The translations under genes and the position numbers were made by a program. This document shows, piece after piece, positions 22,893 through 34,535 of a stretch of 64,000 nucleotides of DNA (position 1 is its first letter; each line of letters starts with the position of its first letter). The DNA is from Aurifilum marmelostoma. Its lineage: Eukaryota > Ascomycota > Sordariomycetes > Diaporthales > Cryphonectriaceae. The stretch spans positions 744,001 through 808,000 of the forward strand of contig JAMXSV010000016.1 in NCBI GenBank assembly GCA_027559495.1, read 5' to 3'. Under the pieces are notes generated by a model. The model saw only the letters and a program-made list of their open reading frames with translations. It ran no database searches and was not told the origin of the DNA.

Positions 22893-24371
22893 TCAGGCAT
22901 TATTCCCCCCCCCCTGGCCTGCCGGCTGGATCTGCCGCGGGGGTAGGATGATGTTGTCAATCAACCTCACGGGCGGGCCACCGTTTAGGCCCAAATCCTC
23001 GCCGTCCTGCGCCTCATAAACAGGCAGCATCTTGATGGCCCCGCTCAGGATGGCGCCGCGGGCCGGGTCGACCTCGTCGAGCTCGTCCATGGTGTCCGGG
23101 TCGGCCAGGGAGATGTAGTCCAGCTCGAACATGACGCCCTCGCTGGGCGGCAGGCGCATCTGCCGGTCCAGGACGTCCAGGATGACCCTCAGGGCGGGGG
23201 GCACAATGTCGCCGGCCGCGAGGGCCCCGTCCTCCATGTAGGCGGCCTCGGCAGCGCGCAGGGCCGAGACGAGGACGGGCGCGACGCGGCGGCGGCGGGT
23301 GCCGAGGTAGACGTTGCGGCTGCTGAGGGCGAGGCCGTCGCCGGGCTCCCTGGTGGTGGGCACGACGGCGACGTCGAGGGGCAGGCGGAAGTCGCGGACC
23401 ATGCTGCGGATGACGACGGTCTGCTGGACGTCCTTCTGGCCAAAGAAGACGCGCGAGGGGAGGACGATGTTGAAGAGCTTCATGCACACGGTGGCGACGC
23501 CGCGGAAGAAGGTCGGGCGGGTCTTGCCCTCGAGCAGCTCGCCGACGGGGGTGATGGTCACGAAGCTGCCCTTGGAGTCGGGCTCCTGGCCCGGGAAGCC
23601 GGAGGGGTACATCTCGCTCGTCGTGGGCGCGAAGACTGCCATCTGCAGGTCGTTGTTGCTGGTGCTGGTGCTGGTGCTGGTGCTGGTGCTGGTGCTGGTG
23701 CTGGTGCTGGTGCTGGTGCTGGTGCTGGTGCTGGTGCTGGTGCTGGCGCTGCCCAGCGTGGCCTGTAACTCCGGATACAAGGCCGAGAGGACGGCGCAGT
23801 CACCGTCCCAAGTCTTGGGGTAGCTGTCCAGGTCCTCGCTCAGCCCGAACTGCGCCGGGTTCACGTATATGCTCACGACGATCTTGTTGTGACCGCGGAG
23901 GGCGGCCTGGTGGATCAGGTCGGTATGGCCTGCGTGGAGGGCGCCCATGGTCGGGATGAGGGCGACGCCTTGGTCTTCGGAGGAGGAGGAGGAGGAGGAG
24001 GAGGAAGGGCTGCTGGAGCTGCTGCAAACTTCCGAGGTCCACTGGCGGACATCCGAGACGGTGCGCAGGACGCGGATGGGCGTGTTGGGGATGTACTCGG
24101 CCCCGGGGCGCGGAGGGGCATCTTGGAAGATGGTGAGGACGCGCTGTGCTTGGTGCTGGTGCTGGTGTGAGGCGAGAGTGCGCGCCGTAGACGATGTCTT
24201 GCCTGTGCTTGTGCTTGCTTTGGCAGCGGGAGCAGCAGTAGTGCTACCCTGGTGGCGCCTCGTGCATGGCAGCAAAGGCGAGGACGGGGCTATGGCGGCG
24301 GCGGCGGCGCGAGAGGCGCATTGTGAGGCAGCACGCGAGCTCGAGATGGGTCGCAGGACGCGGGGGATCAT
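22893..24371 (-). CDS. PAN6: Pantoate-beta-alanine ligase (pantothenate synthetase)
   Basis: Single-exon gene, 492 residues. The enzyme joins pantoate and beta-alanine using ATP to make pantothenate, the precursor of coenzyme A. Family motifs in order are PTMGALHAGH (nucleotide-binding HxGH, residues ~140-149), VNPAQFG followed by EDLDSYP, MYPSGFPG, GKTRPTFFRGVATV, FFGQKDVQQ, and LSSRNVYL. The first ~75 residues are rich in Ala, Arg and Ser and may be a mitochondrial targeting region or simply variable. Two insertions are odd: a poly-Ser stretch at about 117-131, and a Ser-Thr dipeptide array at residues 210-238 encoded by a hexamer microsatellite in the loop before FAPTTSEMYP. The C-terminal GGG is written by a C10 run on the plus strand at 22905-22914, so the last residues are sensitive to run-length error. 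Confidence 0.93.
   Translation of the reverse strand: MIPRVLRPISSSRAASQCASRAAAAAIAPSSPLLPCTRRHQGSTTAAPAAKASTSTGKTSSTARTLASHQHQHQAQRVLTIFQDAPPRPGAEYIPNTPIRVLRTVSDVRQWTSEVCSSSSSPSSSSSSSSSEDQGVALIPTMGALHAGHTDLIHQAALRGHNKIVVSIYVNPAQFGLSEDLDSYPKTWDGDCAVLSALYPELQATLGSASTSTSTSTSTSTSTSTSTSTSTSTSTSTSNNDLQMAVFAPTTSEMYPSGFPGQEPDSKGSFVTITPVGELLEGKTRPTFFRGVATVCMKLFNIVLPSRVFFGQKDVQQTVVIRSMVRDFRLPLDVAVVPTTREPGDGLALSSRNVYLGTRRRRVAPVLVSALRAAEAAYMEDGALAAGDIVPPALRVILDVLDRQMRLPPSEGVMFELDYISLADPDTMDELDEVDPARGAILSGAIKMLPVYEAQDGEDLGLNGGPPVRLIDNIILPPRQIQPAGQGGGNNA
23658..23744 (-). repeat. Hexamer microsatellite inside PAN6
   Basis: About 14.5 tandem copies of a 6-nt unit (AGCACC on the coding strand) spell alternating Ser-Thr. 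Because the unit is six bases, copy-number change alters the length of a surface loop without breaking the frame. Confidence 0.92.
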
Positions 24372-26089
24372 GGCGGGCGCAGGTGTGCAGTTGGTCTGCG
24401 GCAGCTCACACGAGACCAGAGGAGAGAGTCAAGAAAAAGTCAGAAAGTGCTGGTGCGCCATGGCAAGGGGCCAATGGCTGAGGGTTTTAATGGTCATGCT
24501 GTGATGCTTTGTGCAGCGAAATTTTGAGGACGAGCGAGGAAAGAGACGTTGGCACCAAGAGGTAAGGATTACCTAAGAGAAGTGGGACCCTAACCCGGAT
24601 TATTACTTGATTGAGTGAGTATTTATTTATTCTCCATCGGTGCAGGGCAAGGCTGTCACTGGGAATAGATATAATTAATTGCTATATTATTTTACAAGCA
24701 CATTCTCTATTGGAAATAATATTTGACCAAGAGACTGGTCGTATTGACTTTGGAGAATGCGAGACTGCGGCGGTGTACCCTGAGTGGGAAGTCTCTCTTA
24801 AGAACAAACATGAGAGGGAAAAAGAAATGCACTGCCCGCCCACCATTTATTGATTATCCATCGACCCACCCTGAAAAACGATACACCGGACTAAATTGTA
24901 GATGGTATTTCGGGCTTTCTGCTCATCTGATTTCAATTCCATACAGATGGTTATGCCGTCTTTGGAGGCAATCCTGTAACAAACTGTGCAACGCCGGAAT
25001 ACCTCGAGGGCAAATTGACTCTTATTTATAACATACTCGAACTGGTGGGCGTCTGGCTCAGGGCGTTTCTAGCCCGACCAGACGATGCATGCACCTCAAC
25101 GGCTGTCCATGTACATGCCATAACACTGTGTATAGCTTGACATGCTCGTTGGACCCAAAAGGGCTGCATTGATCACAGTGTGCACTGTACCATCTGTAGG
25201 ATTTGTCAACCACGCCGTCAGAGTAAGCACTTGACAGACCGAAGTCTGATCTGTAAGTAAGTACTGTACTGAACTAATACTGAATCATAACCCTGCTCCA
25301 GAGAGAGAGGAGAGGAACAGGTCACCCTGCTTCATCGGTTGCCCTGTCTTTCTCGCCCTCACTCTCTACTTCTTGCGGGCGGATTCTGCCGTTGAATCCA
25401 GAACTCCTCTTTCTCTCTTTTTTTCCGTTTTTTTTTTTTTTTTTTTTTTCTCTTTTGTGGGAAATTCCTCCCATTTATTATCGTATCTTGCCTCATCCCA
25501 AGGTAGCGAGGATTGATTAATTATCCCCTCTAACCAGCGCCACACGGCCGAACTCTCCAAGCTAAGCAACTGTCTCTATGCTACAACAGGTTAGCCCCAG
25601 AGCCTGCTAGACAGTCTATAATCTATATTATATCCTCACCTTGCTCAGCTGTGCTCAGCTGTCCTCCCTGTCGTCGTGGACTTCATATTCCATCTTCAGA
25701 GTATTTCCCTTCTGAACCAGCAAGAGATCACTTCTGAAAACCGACAACACAAGGCCGACAGTGGATTGTTGAGACTACTTCTGTCCATGTAGACACAAAA
25801 CCCATCACTTCTTGTTTCCGGCTGTGTTTCCACACGAAAAGCTGACGGCACAAAGCAAACAATTGAGGGCTGCAAAGAGACCTGCTTGTGCTGTGAATCA
25901 AACTCTCTCCTCGTCGTCAGCAGTCACATGTCCACAGGAGTCAACACAAAGAAATCACAGTGGGATCAACCTTACCTGGGCACCGTCTTCTCCCCCCATC
26001 CATCATCTTGCATAAACTTTCCTCTCTCCTTCCGAAACCAAATCCGAACAGATCCCGAGCCTCTCAGGATATAAAAACAATCATAAAAT
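24372..26089. promoter_or_regulatory. Divergent upstream region (PAN6 / monooxygenase)
   Basis: About 1.7 kb with no convincing gene. It includes a T22 run at 25428-25449 and AT-rich DNA around 24600-24740. Close to the monooxygenase start, TATAAAAA at 26070-26077 lies only 12 nt before the ATG, too near to act as its TATA box if that ATG is used. Confidence 0.45.
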
Positions 26090-27556
26090 ATGCTGACCTC
26101 AGCTGTCATTGTAAGGCCCCTCAGCCTATGCCACACACCCACCCACACCCATACATCCACAAATAGGTGCACACCCCTCTCTCTCTCTGACACCCTCAAC
26201 CCCTCTCACTTCTCAGGTTGGTGGCTCCCTCAGCGGGCTCATCCACGGCCTCTACCTCAAGCGCCAGGGCGTCAGCGTCACCATCCTCGAGCAAGACGTC
26301 AACCAGGAGCGGTCCAGCCACAACGCCGGCATCCAGATCAGCGACAATGTGAACAGGTTCCTGCGCCAGAACAACGACCTCACCGGCGCCAGGCTCTCGC
26401 TCGAGTCGCAGGCCATGCGCTGGTCCCTCGGCACCCGCCCCAACATCTACAGCGGCACCTCGGGGGGCACCCGGTACTGGACCAACTGGGGCTTCCTGTA
26501 CCGCATCCTGCGGGCCAACTTTGACGGCTACGTCTCCAAGGCGTGTCCGGACCCCCCGGCCCCGAGGCCCAGCGACGGGCAGGTCCGGTACCTGACGGGC
26601 AAGCGGGTGACGGGCCTGCACTATGATGCGGCGGACGGCCTGGTCAGCGTGGACTATGTCGACGCCACAGGCGGGAAGGAGGAGGGGTCCCTGCGGTCGG
26701 AGCTCGTCATCGGCGCCGATGGGTACCACTCGACGGTGCGGAAGCTGGTGCAGGCCCCGCAGGCCGAGCCCGAGAAGTACGCGGGCTACTTTGCCTGGCG
26801 CGGCTCGGTGCCTGTCAGAGAGGTGTCCAAGGAGACGGCCGACTTCTTCCTCGGCAGCGTTTGTTTCGACCTCCTGGGGAACAAGTCCTATATCCTCTGG
26901 TATGTTCGATGGGGATCAGCCTTGATGCCCTGCATTGATCTGTTGCTGCTCCGACCATCATTAACACAAACCTCAGCTATGTCATCCCCACCGACCACGG
27001 CAATTTCGAGCCAGGCGAGCTGTTACTCAACTGGCTCCTCTACCAAGACCTCGAAGAAGGCTCGCCCGACGACGAGGCCATCTTCACAGACGTCAACGGC
27101 CGCAGGGCGCAGCGCACCATCCCCCAGGGCCTCGTCAGCCCGGCCGTCTGGGAGTCCCGCCGCAGCCAGCTCGTCCCGCGCATGATCGCGCCCTTTGCCG
27201 AGCTCGTGACCAGGTCGCCCACGCCGTTCGCCACCAAGATCTCCGAGTCGCTGGGCAGCCGGGCCAGCTTCTGCGGGGGCCACGTCGTCCTCGTCGGCGA
27301 CGCCCTGGCCTCGTACCGGCCCAACATCGGGCGCGCCACCGACCAGGCGGCCGCGCACTGCCTGGCGCTGGCCGGGGTCCTGCAGGGCGACAAGACGGTC
27401 GAGGAGTGGGACCGCGAGACGTGTCGCGAGGCAAAGCGCGTTACCCTGCTGGGCAGGTTCATGTCTGAGCTTACACGCGGGACCTGGTTGTCCTTCTTTC
27501 GGGCGACTGTCTTGTATCTGTGGTTTAATTGGAGGAATAAGCCGGTGAGAGGATGA
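26090..27556 (+). CDS. FAD-dependent aromatic-type monooxygenase
   Basis: Exons 26090-26110 (21 nt), 26217-26899 and 26977-27556 join in phase to give 427 residues. Joining exons 1 and 2 creates the flavin-binding start SAVIVGGSLSGLIHGLYL, a variant GxGxxG Rossmann motif, which is why I accept such a short first exon. Further family marks are VIGADGYHSTVRK (the DG motif), YAGYFAWRGSVP, NWLLYQDL, and VVLVGDALASYRPNIGRATDQAA (the GD motif contacting FAD ribityl). The pattern is closest to the 2,6-dihydroxypyridine 3-monooxygenase-like group of class A flavoprotein hydroxylases, which use NAD(P)H and O2. The substrate is unknown. It lies about 950 nt upstream of an UstYa-like gene on the same strand, suggesting a shared oxidative pathway. 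The last ~40 residues (WLSFFRATVLYLWFNW) are hydrophobic. Confidence 0.85.
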
Positions 27557-28506
27557 ATGGTCAGAGTGGTCTTGTGCGGAGTCTTTAGTAATTATTCTTG
27601 AGAAGTTTCATGCACGTAATTCGAGGTTACATTGACGAATCGAGCTGCTACACACCTCATCACCGGGGGCTCCGTTCACCGGGCTTTACGTGGCGTGAAT
27701 GTACCAGGGATCTCAGCAGATAATCACACAGACTTCCATGATTGATTCCCTCGATTCTTCACCCCAGAATAAAAAAGAAAATATTCCATCACCTCATTGC
27801 CCTGTAACAACGCGTTGCCAAACAGGTCTAGCCCACCAAACCCCCCCCCCCCTGGAGTTCTGGCCCGTCCGGGAAAGCTGGGTCAAACACCAGCGCCACA
27901 TGAAACCCGAGACGCCTCCTGAATAAGGAATTGAAAAAAAAAAAAAAAAAAAAGCCATTACAACCACAACAGGAAAAGACCCTGCGACAAGACTCCTCCT
28001 CCTCCTCCTCCTCCTCCGCTAACTCCATGAATCCCCACACCCCCCAGTGGTGCAACAGCCCGCCTTGATTCTAGATCCTCCACTCTCCCGCCGCCGTCGT
28101 CTCTGTGCGCTTTGCTCGTCTCAGCAAAGCCTTCTCAAACGCGAGGAAGAAGGGACCTTGCAGGGCCCTTTGTTACAGATTGCCAAGCCTGTGATTCTCC
28201 CTCCCCCTTCTAAGACGATATGGGATCTGGTCTGGTCCTTGGATTATTATATGATGGGATGGGTAAGCCCGCAGGGAAAGTATGTGTGGCCAAGTATTCA
28301 TGTTTCTCACTTTGTTTCCTTTTGCTGTTCGATTAGTAGTATTCTTTTTTTTTTTTTTCTTCATTGTTTATAATCCCCCCGCAAAGGCAAACCGCTGGCA
28401 GTTTGTTTATTTTTTCCCGTTAATAATCGAATCAACCTCGACAATATCTTGTTCACCCGACCTCGTCAGTCACTCTGAGCAATCGACCGATTAAAAATAA
28501 GACAAA
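27557..28506. other. Intergenic (monooxygenase to UstYa gene)
   Basis: About 950 nt with no gene. It holds a C12 run near 27841, a poly-A run at about 27932-27952, a CTC-type repeat at about 27989-28016 and a T-run near 28346. The downstream part should be the promoter of the UstYa-like gene. Confidence 0.5.
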
Positions 28507-29918
28507 ATGGACCAAAAGGCGAGCAAATACGAAACCATCTGGAGCGCCGAAGACGCCGACCACGAAGAGTTCCTCTCCGAGACCGACGTGGACGAGGGCC
28601 AGCAGGAGAAGCACTGGCGCAGCGAGGAAGGACGAGGAGGCGCGAGCAGCAGCAGGTGGGAGCGATCTCGCCGCCGCGGGATCCTCCTGACGCTCAAGTC
28701 ATACCGGTGGGTGATCGACACCTCGTTACTGGTTGTGATCACGGTCTTGTTGCTGCTGCTGCTGCTGCTCAGAGGGCCGGCGGCGAGTAGTAGCAGCAGC
28801 AGCAGCAGCAGCAGCACGATGCAAATCGGCGGAGATTTTTCTGCTTCGAGCCATGAGGGTGAGGAACGTCTTTCTTTTTCAGGGTCCCATTCTATCTCTA
28901 TTTCCTATCTTGCCGGGAAACTCAAAATGGGGAGAGAGATGGGGGGGGGGGGGGGGGGGGAGGAAAAAAAAATATACAAAAGCTAAAAAGTTTAACACGA
29001 GTCGATCAGTTGCGGTGAACGTTGTGAAATGGAATGCGGACGCATCGTTTGTGCCAACCAATACCTCGGAGTGGTTTTCTGATGCTCTGGTGGCGAAGTG
29101 GAACACCATGTTGCCTTGTAAGCAAGCCCTCCCTGCCTCTTCTCTTTTTTTTTTTTTTTTTTTCTTTTTTATTGTCTTTTTTGCCCAAGCAAGCAGTGAT
29201 TTACTGACCTGGTTTTGTTTCTCTCCTCGGTCGAAATCAAGCCGGCGTATCACCCCCCGGAGGCCCGACAGGCGAAGCAGGGACCATCTTCTCGGCAGAT
29301 TCCATGACACACCAGCTGCATTGTCTCGTAGGTGGCCCACGTCCAACAAAGAAGACAGCGCACAAGACGCGCACGCCGCGGTCCCGTCCTTGAAAAGTGT
29401 CTGACAAGGGAGAGAAAAAAAAACCAACAAACAGTTCATGATGGGGAGGATATACTCGACCCTCCGGGAGAACAGGCCCGGGGACGTCGACGAGGGCATG
29501 CACACCCACTTCATGCACTGTATCGACTACATCCGCCAGGCAGCCATGTGTGCGGGCGACGTAGCCCTTGAGCCGCACTCGGCATCGGATGGGGCGGACC
29601 TTGGGCCGCTCGACGGAGGATGGAATGGGGTTCATGGTGCGTGTGAAAAACAAAAACAAACGATTTCCCTTGCCCTGGCTCTTCACACATCATCGAACTC
29701 TTGTTGACTTGTCCCCTTTTTCTTTGTCCAGTCTGCAAGAAATATGACGAGGTCATTGACTATCTTGAAGGTATGTCTGACCAATGACCTTTGGTTTTTC
29801 CCATCCTCTGCCGGGGAATATCTTTGTGCCCCCCCCCCCCTCCTCCCCCCCAGATGCTGATCTCTGCTTAGCTGGCATCCGTGACGGGACGCGGGTGGTG
29901 CTCCCCATCGACGACTGA
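28507..29918 (+). CDS. UstYa-like (DUF3328) oxidase, membrane-anchored
   Basis: Six exons: 28507-28858, 29010-29117, 29242-29327, 29435-29636, 29732-29770 and 29872-29918. All are in phase and give 277 residues. Residues 1-70 are acidic and cytoplasmic-looking. One hydrophobic helix (about 73-92, mostly Leu) is followed by a Ser run written in AGC repeats. The outer domain carries the two family motifs HQLHC (residues 177-181, exon 3) and HFMHC with YIRQAAMC (exon 4), as in UstYa, and the C-terminal CKKYDEVIDYLE. UstYa-family proteins catalyse oxidative cyclisation or hydroxylation in ustiloxin-type peptides and in other fungal metabolites. An alternative final acceptor at 29852-29853 adds six residues. 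Reading straight through any intron gives stops or lost motifs. Neighbouring upstream is the FAD monooxygenase; no precursor-peptide gene is evident. Confidence 0.85.
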
Positions 29919-32203
29919 GGAGTGGTCTGTCCATCTCCCTCCAGCGAATGGGAAGTATCCGCGACGAGAAGGATGAGGGGACAGGGCCAGCCAGCCCTTG
30001 AGGCTCGTGGGAATCCTGCATGCCACCACTGACCGTACTTACTCTGCCACACAACCCCCCCCCCCCCCACCTCGTGAATAGGAATGCAGGGCTCCGCTCT
30101 GCTTGTCACGTCACGCTCACAACAAAAAGAAGAAGAAGAAAAAAAAGCCCCCCAAGATGGCCACGAACCCGCTGGCGGACGCACGGGGACGGGACGAGGG
30201 GGGGGGGGGGAAAGGACCACTTTTTACCTGCAAGCACTGGAGGATGATAACAGGGCGAGAAGTCCGAGAGAGAGAGGCGCTTCAGTGTCTACTTGTGTGT
30301 GTGTTGGTTCGGCCCGGAGTGGGATGGTATGGGGTACACTGGTCCATGCTTTGGAGACAGAGAGAATTGTCACCGCACGCGGCGGCTGATGGTTTCTGCT
30401 TCTTCTTTTTTTTTTTTTTTTGTTCTTTCTCGTGTGGGATCTTCCCTTCTTCTGGCCATGGTTTCGGTCGAGGTGGGTCCCCCGCCCACTTGGACGCTGA
30501 TGCGCGGTCGATTCGCTTCAGGTGATATCATATTCTGGAGACCAAAAGAGAAAGAGAAAGAGGATGTCCAGAGATCGGACCTCTTGTTATCCTGGATGGG
30601 GCTGAAGAAGGGTCCCGGCACTGCCCTGGTCTCTGATAACGGCGGACCATATTGTACGTTGGAAGGAGTAGTTGGGAAGAGAGCCGAGGAAGCCAGGAAA
30701 GGGACAAGAGAGTGAGTGCATTAATCTATAAGCCCCTTCGACATCGAGACACGTCCTCCTCCCTCCTAGCGCATCCTTCCACCAAAGGAAGAAGACACGA
30801 CCAGAACAACAAGAGACTGCGCATAGATCGTCTAGCAAGAATTGTGATTTTCCCACAAGGCGCGCTCGTCATGTCCAGATGACCAAGTGCGCCTCCTCGT
30901 ACGATGATGAAGAACATCATCTTGAATCCACACTCTGCACCGCTGGACCCCCATGGCCCATGGAGCGCGTGGTCATCTGTTTGGTAAGCAAAACGTATTC
31001 TTCCTAGCCGCCGAGAACAGGAGGAGGCGGGAGAGGGGGAGGTTCTGGGGTAACACGGTCATAAGCACACATCACAAGGGGGGCCGGGAACGAATACTGA
31101 TACGTCTGTCTGGTTATGCAAACATGTGGAGTTGCACCGTCAGGAAGTCAACCGAGTGGCATCTGGTTATCTGTGGACTTGTGTGTTTTCCTGTCCAGAG
31201 ACGAACCCGCACGAGCCCTCCGCCGAGCAACGAGGACCCAATGAATCGTTATTCCAGTGGTGGGAGAAGCGCATGCGGCGTGACTCGAAAAGGAAACACA
31301 CACACACATAAGAGAAAAGAAGAAAAAAAAAAAAGATGGATTTGCCAACTGTTCTTGTCTCGTGTGTATGCGTGCTGGGACCTCTGTGGTCATGAGGGCA
31401 ACGATAGGTGTCGGTGAGTCCCCGTCGGGGCTCCGCTCTCGTTGGCGCGTCAGGACGCCTCGATTCGCTGCAGAGCGGTGGAGTCTGTGCATCGGGAATC
31501 CTTGCAGCAGAGGAAACCTTTTGTGGAGATGCTCTCCCATTGCATCCCCAGCAGGGCGACTAAATAGGACCAGGGAGGAGGGAGGGAGGGAGGGAGGGAG
31601 GGGTCCTTATCTGCACTGGCGGCGAAAGAAATACTACCCACCTATGGCGTAGTTAGGTTAGGGAAAAGGGAAAGGAAGGAAAAAAAAAAAAAGAAGGAAA
31701 AAAAATGGATGGATGGATGGACGATTGTTGAGCCTATGAGCGGTGTGCACGTTTATTTTTTTTGTGTCCTTCTGTCGCCGACCAGTCGTCAAGTGCAGCC
31801 TCACTGATCTCGTAACGAGCATGAACAATGCCCATACAAGAGGCCCGCTGCGGAGAACCGTCTCCAGGACTGTGCATGAACCGTGATACATAGTACAGAT
31901 GTGAATTTCTTGGACTATATCTGGTGTTGATGTGGCGGTGGATTGACCGCTTCCTGGCCTGAGGTCCTGCATCTTTATATAGTATTCTCTCTTGACTGCT
32001 CTGGTTGCAGATTTTCACATCTGGTCAAGGCTCATCGGTTCCATCACTGTCGTCGTCGTCTTGCTCATCATCGTCATCGTCCGTTATCATCATCTTCTTC
32101 TTCTTCTTCCACTTGGCCCTTTATTGTCAGAGAAGAACAAGACACCCCAGTGACAACGTGAAAGCGCACTCCTCTAAACCCCCCCCCCCGTGCAATATAT
32201 ACC
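29919..32203. other. Intergenic, no gene recognised
   Basis: About 2.3 kb. I looked for a RiPP-type precursor (repeated short cores between Lys-Arg sites) and saw none. Content is low-complexity: C-runs near 29829 and 30057, a T-run near 30408, a (GGGA)n tract near 31576-31601 and A-runs near 31680. Confidence 0.5.
31576..31601 (+). repeat. (GGGA)n tetranucleotide repeat
   Basis: About six GGGA/GGAG units in a gene-free stretch. Confidence 0.8.
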
Positions 32204-34535
32204 ATGGCCGAGGTTCAGCGCCGATCGACCACCGGAGGCGAGTTCGGACACGAGCGTGCTAGTCGTCGAAAGTCTGGCATTTTCTTCTTCAACCGGTCCT
32301 TCAAGAAGTAAGTTGATATGGCTTCTCTCCTCCATATCGGATCGAAATCAATGCCCTCTTCCGTCACCCACGTTTCTCTTAGCATCTCCTCCTCCTCCTC
32401 CTCCTCCTCCTCCCTCGTCCGTTAGTATACAATGCAACTCTCCTAGTCATATTTACAAGACCCGTTCCTTGTCTCCCTTTGTTCCATAAGTCACGAGAAG
32501 AAAGAAGGGGGGAAGAAAAGAAAGAGAGCAGTACATCTGGTTACCCACAGATGGAATCGCAGAATGGTCACCCTGTCAGATGACAAACAAAGAGGACGGA
32601 TTCTTACGGGGCATTCACACTGTCTCATAAACCTCCTCTCCGGTGGCAGGACGTCCGTAAGCAGATCAGCACGAATACTTTTCTCAGCTCGGCGGCTTCC
32701 CTGGTGCGGACAAGTGTTTCTCATACAAGTGTACACAACAGAAACCTGGCATCAGCAGCCGATCTGAGGAGGCATGATAGCAGGGCCGTCCTTCCTCGTC
32801 CGCCGACTCGTCGGTTGACCAAGAAAAGACGTCCCATGTCCCCGGCCAGCCCTCGCACAGACGGTGGAGACGATGAGTTCTTTGACAGGCCCGTCTTTGA
32901 GAGGAAGGTTTCTATACCTCTGGCGAGCAATCCGACCTACACGATAGACTCGGCCTATTCATTTTCATTTGGGTACTCACGGCCACATTCTTCCTGCGAT
33001 TTTGGTCTCGATAAAATCAACAAGAAGAAAAACGCAACGAATATATGAATGTTCTCTTCTAACATCACATAACCTCCCAGGTCCACAACGTCTCCCAAGG
33101 GCGACAACGACAGCAACGGCTCGGCCCCCACAACGCCGACCCTGGGCCCGGTCCAGGATGGATTCGATCTGAAGAGGTCAGACTCGGGACGGAGCATACC
33201 GGTCCTCGCCCAGACATCCGCAGTGACGGTCGAGGCTGAACGAAACCTTAGCTCATCCCCCAAGACGGCGTCCATCTCCCTGGGCGAGGCCGCGCAGAAG
33301 TCAGGAGGCTCGCCCCCCGCCAGCATCAAGGACGCAGAGGCCAAGCCCACAGAAGACCTGCCCACGCCGCCCGACACGCCCGGCCCTTCCTCCTCCACGG
33401 ATGCCGCGGCGGCGGCGGCGGCGGCTGCCTGCCAGGACAGCGACCAGGCCCAGGCAGAAGGGGAGGACAGCAAGCCCGAGGAGGCGCCCGAGGTCGAGAA
33501 GAAGTCCTTCTCGGAGGATGCCGACCTCGAAGTCCAGGTCAGGCGCGCACAGGCCGATGATCCCGTCATCTACGCCGTCAGATCTCACGTCCTGGAGAGC
33601 GCGTCTCGCGTCTGGAAGCAGAGCATACCCTCGCGGGCCTCCGACACCATCGACCTGACCTCGGACTCGGCCTTTGGCCTGGACGTCCTCTTCTCCATCG
33701 CGCACTACCGGTTCCAGAGCCTGCCCCAGCAGGTCGACGTCGCCGAGCTGTACGGGACAGCCGTCGCCGCGGAGAAGTACGAGGCGATCCACCTGCTGTC
33801 GCCCTTCGTCAGGCCCTGGCTCGCCTGCCTCGAGACGGCGCCCGGGCCGCAGTCCGACGAGACCCTCGTCGCAGGGTTCGTCCTCGGCGAGGCGCGGTCC
33901 TTTGCCCGCACCTTTGCCCGCTGCGCCTACCACTCCAGCCTCGGCAGCCTCGACGACGGCATCCTCCTCGACTCCCAGGGCAAGCCGTGGAACGAGCAGC
34001 CCCTGACGGCCGAGGTCGTCGACCTCCTGGCCGCCGTGCGCCTCGCCGCCATCGAGAAGATCATCGACGCCGTCAGCAGCCCCGTCAACGCGCTGCTGAA
34101 CCCAGGCGCCGCCGCCATCGCCGCCGCCGCCGACCCCCCGCGGTTCTGCCAGGCGCCCGGCGAAGACGAGCAGGCCCGCGAGGAGTGCGAGCAGATCCAG
34201 CTCGGGTCCGCCATCATGGGCCTCACCAAGGCCAAGCTGTGGCCTCCCCCGCGGCGTCCCGCGTCCAGGCCAGCCCCGCCGAGCTGGCACGCACCTATGC
34301 CGACGTGCGCATGAGGCGGTCTGTCGAGGACGGCCACGCCCGGTGCGGCTTTGGCCACCAGGACCAGTTTGCCAGGGTCCTGGGCCGGCCGGCCGAGCTG
34401 ACGCCCGCGGTCGTCGAGCAGCTCGTGAGCAGGGCCAAGCAGTCTGGCGTGTATGAGGAGGAGGCGTTCAAGGCCCTGCAGCAGCAGGAGGAGGAGGAGG
34501 AAGAAGAAGAGGAGGCTGCAGTTGCGGCTGAGTAA
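32204..34535 (+). CDS. BTB/POZ-type domain protein, frameshifted near 3' end
   Basis: Model: exon 1 32204-32307, exon 2 about 32784-32972, exon 3 33081-34535. Exon 1 and the second intron are solid. The exon 2 acceptor is uncertain, with other in-phase AGs at 32768 and 32780. The N-terminus is basic and Ser-rich (RRKSGIFFFNRSFK). A disordered Pro/Ser/Ala region follows, then a divergent BTB-like fold at roughly VIYAVRSHVLESASRVW...LFSIAHYRFQSLP...LYGTAVAAEKYEAIHLL. After GLTKAKLWPPP the expected C-terminal helices (SPAELARTYADVRMRR, CGFGHQDQFARVLGRP) continue in another frame. One extra C in the C5 run at 34246-34250 joins them, giving about 582 residues. As written, the protein stops at 34312-34314. 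BTB domains mediate protein-protein contacts. The specific role is unknown. Confidence 0.75.

Noticed and set aside
29919..32203. RiPP precursor gene beside the UstYa-like gene
   Set aside because: I looked for a signal peptide followed by repeated short cores separated by Lys-Arg and found none in any frame.
34236..34275. BTB frameshift explained by an intron (GTGGCC to TCCAG)
   Set aside because: The enclosed segment would be about 30 nt, shorter than any usable fungal intron, and would not restore the conserved frame.
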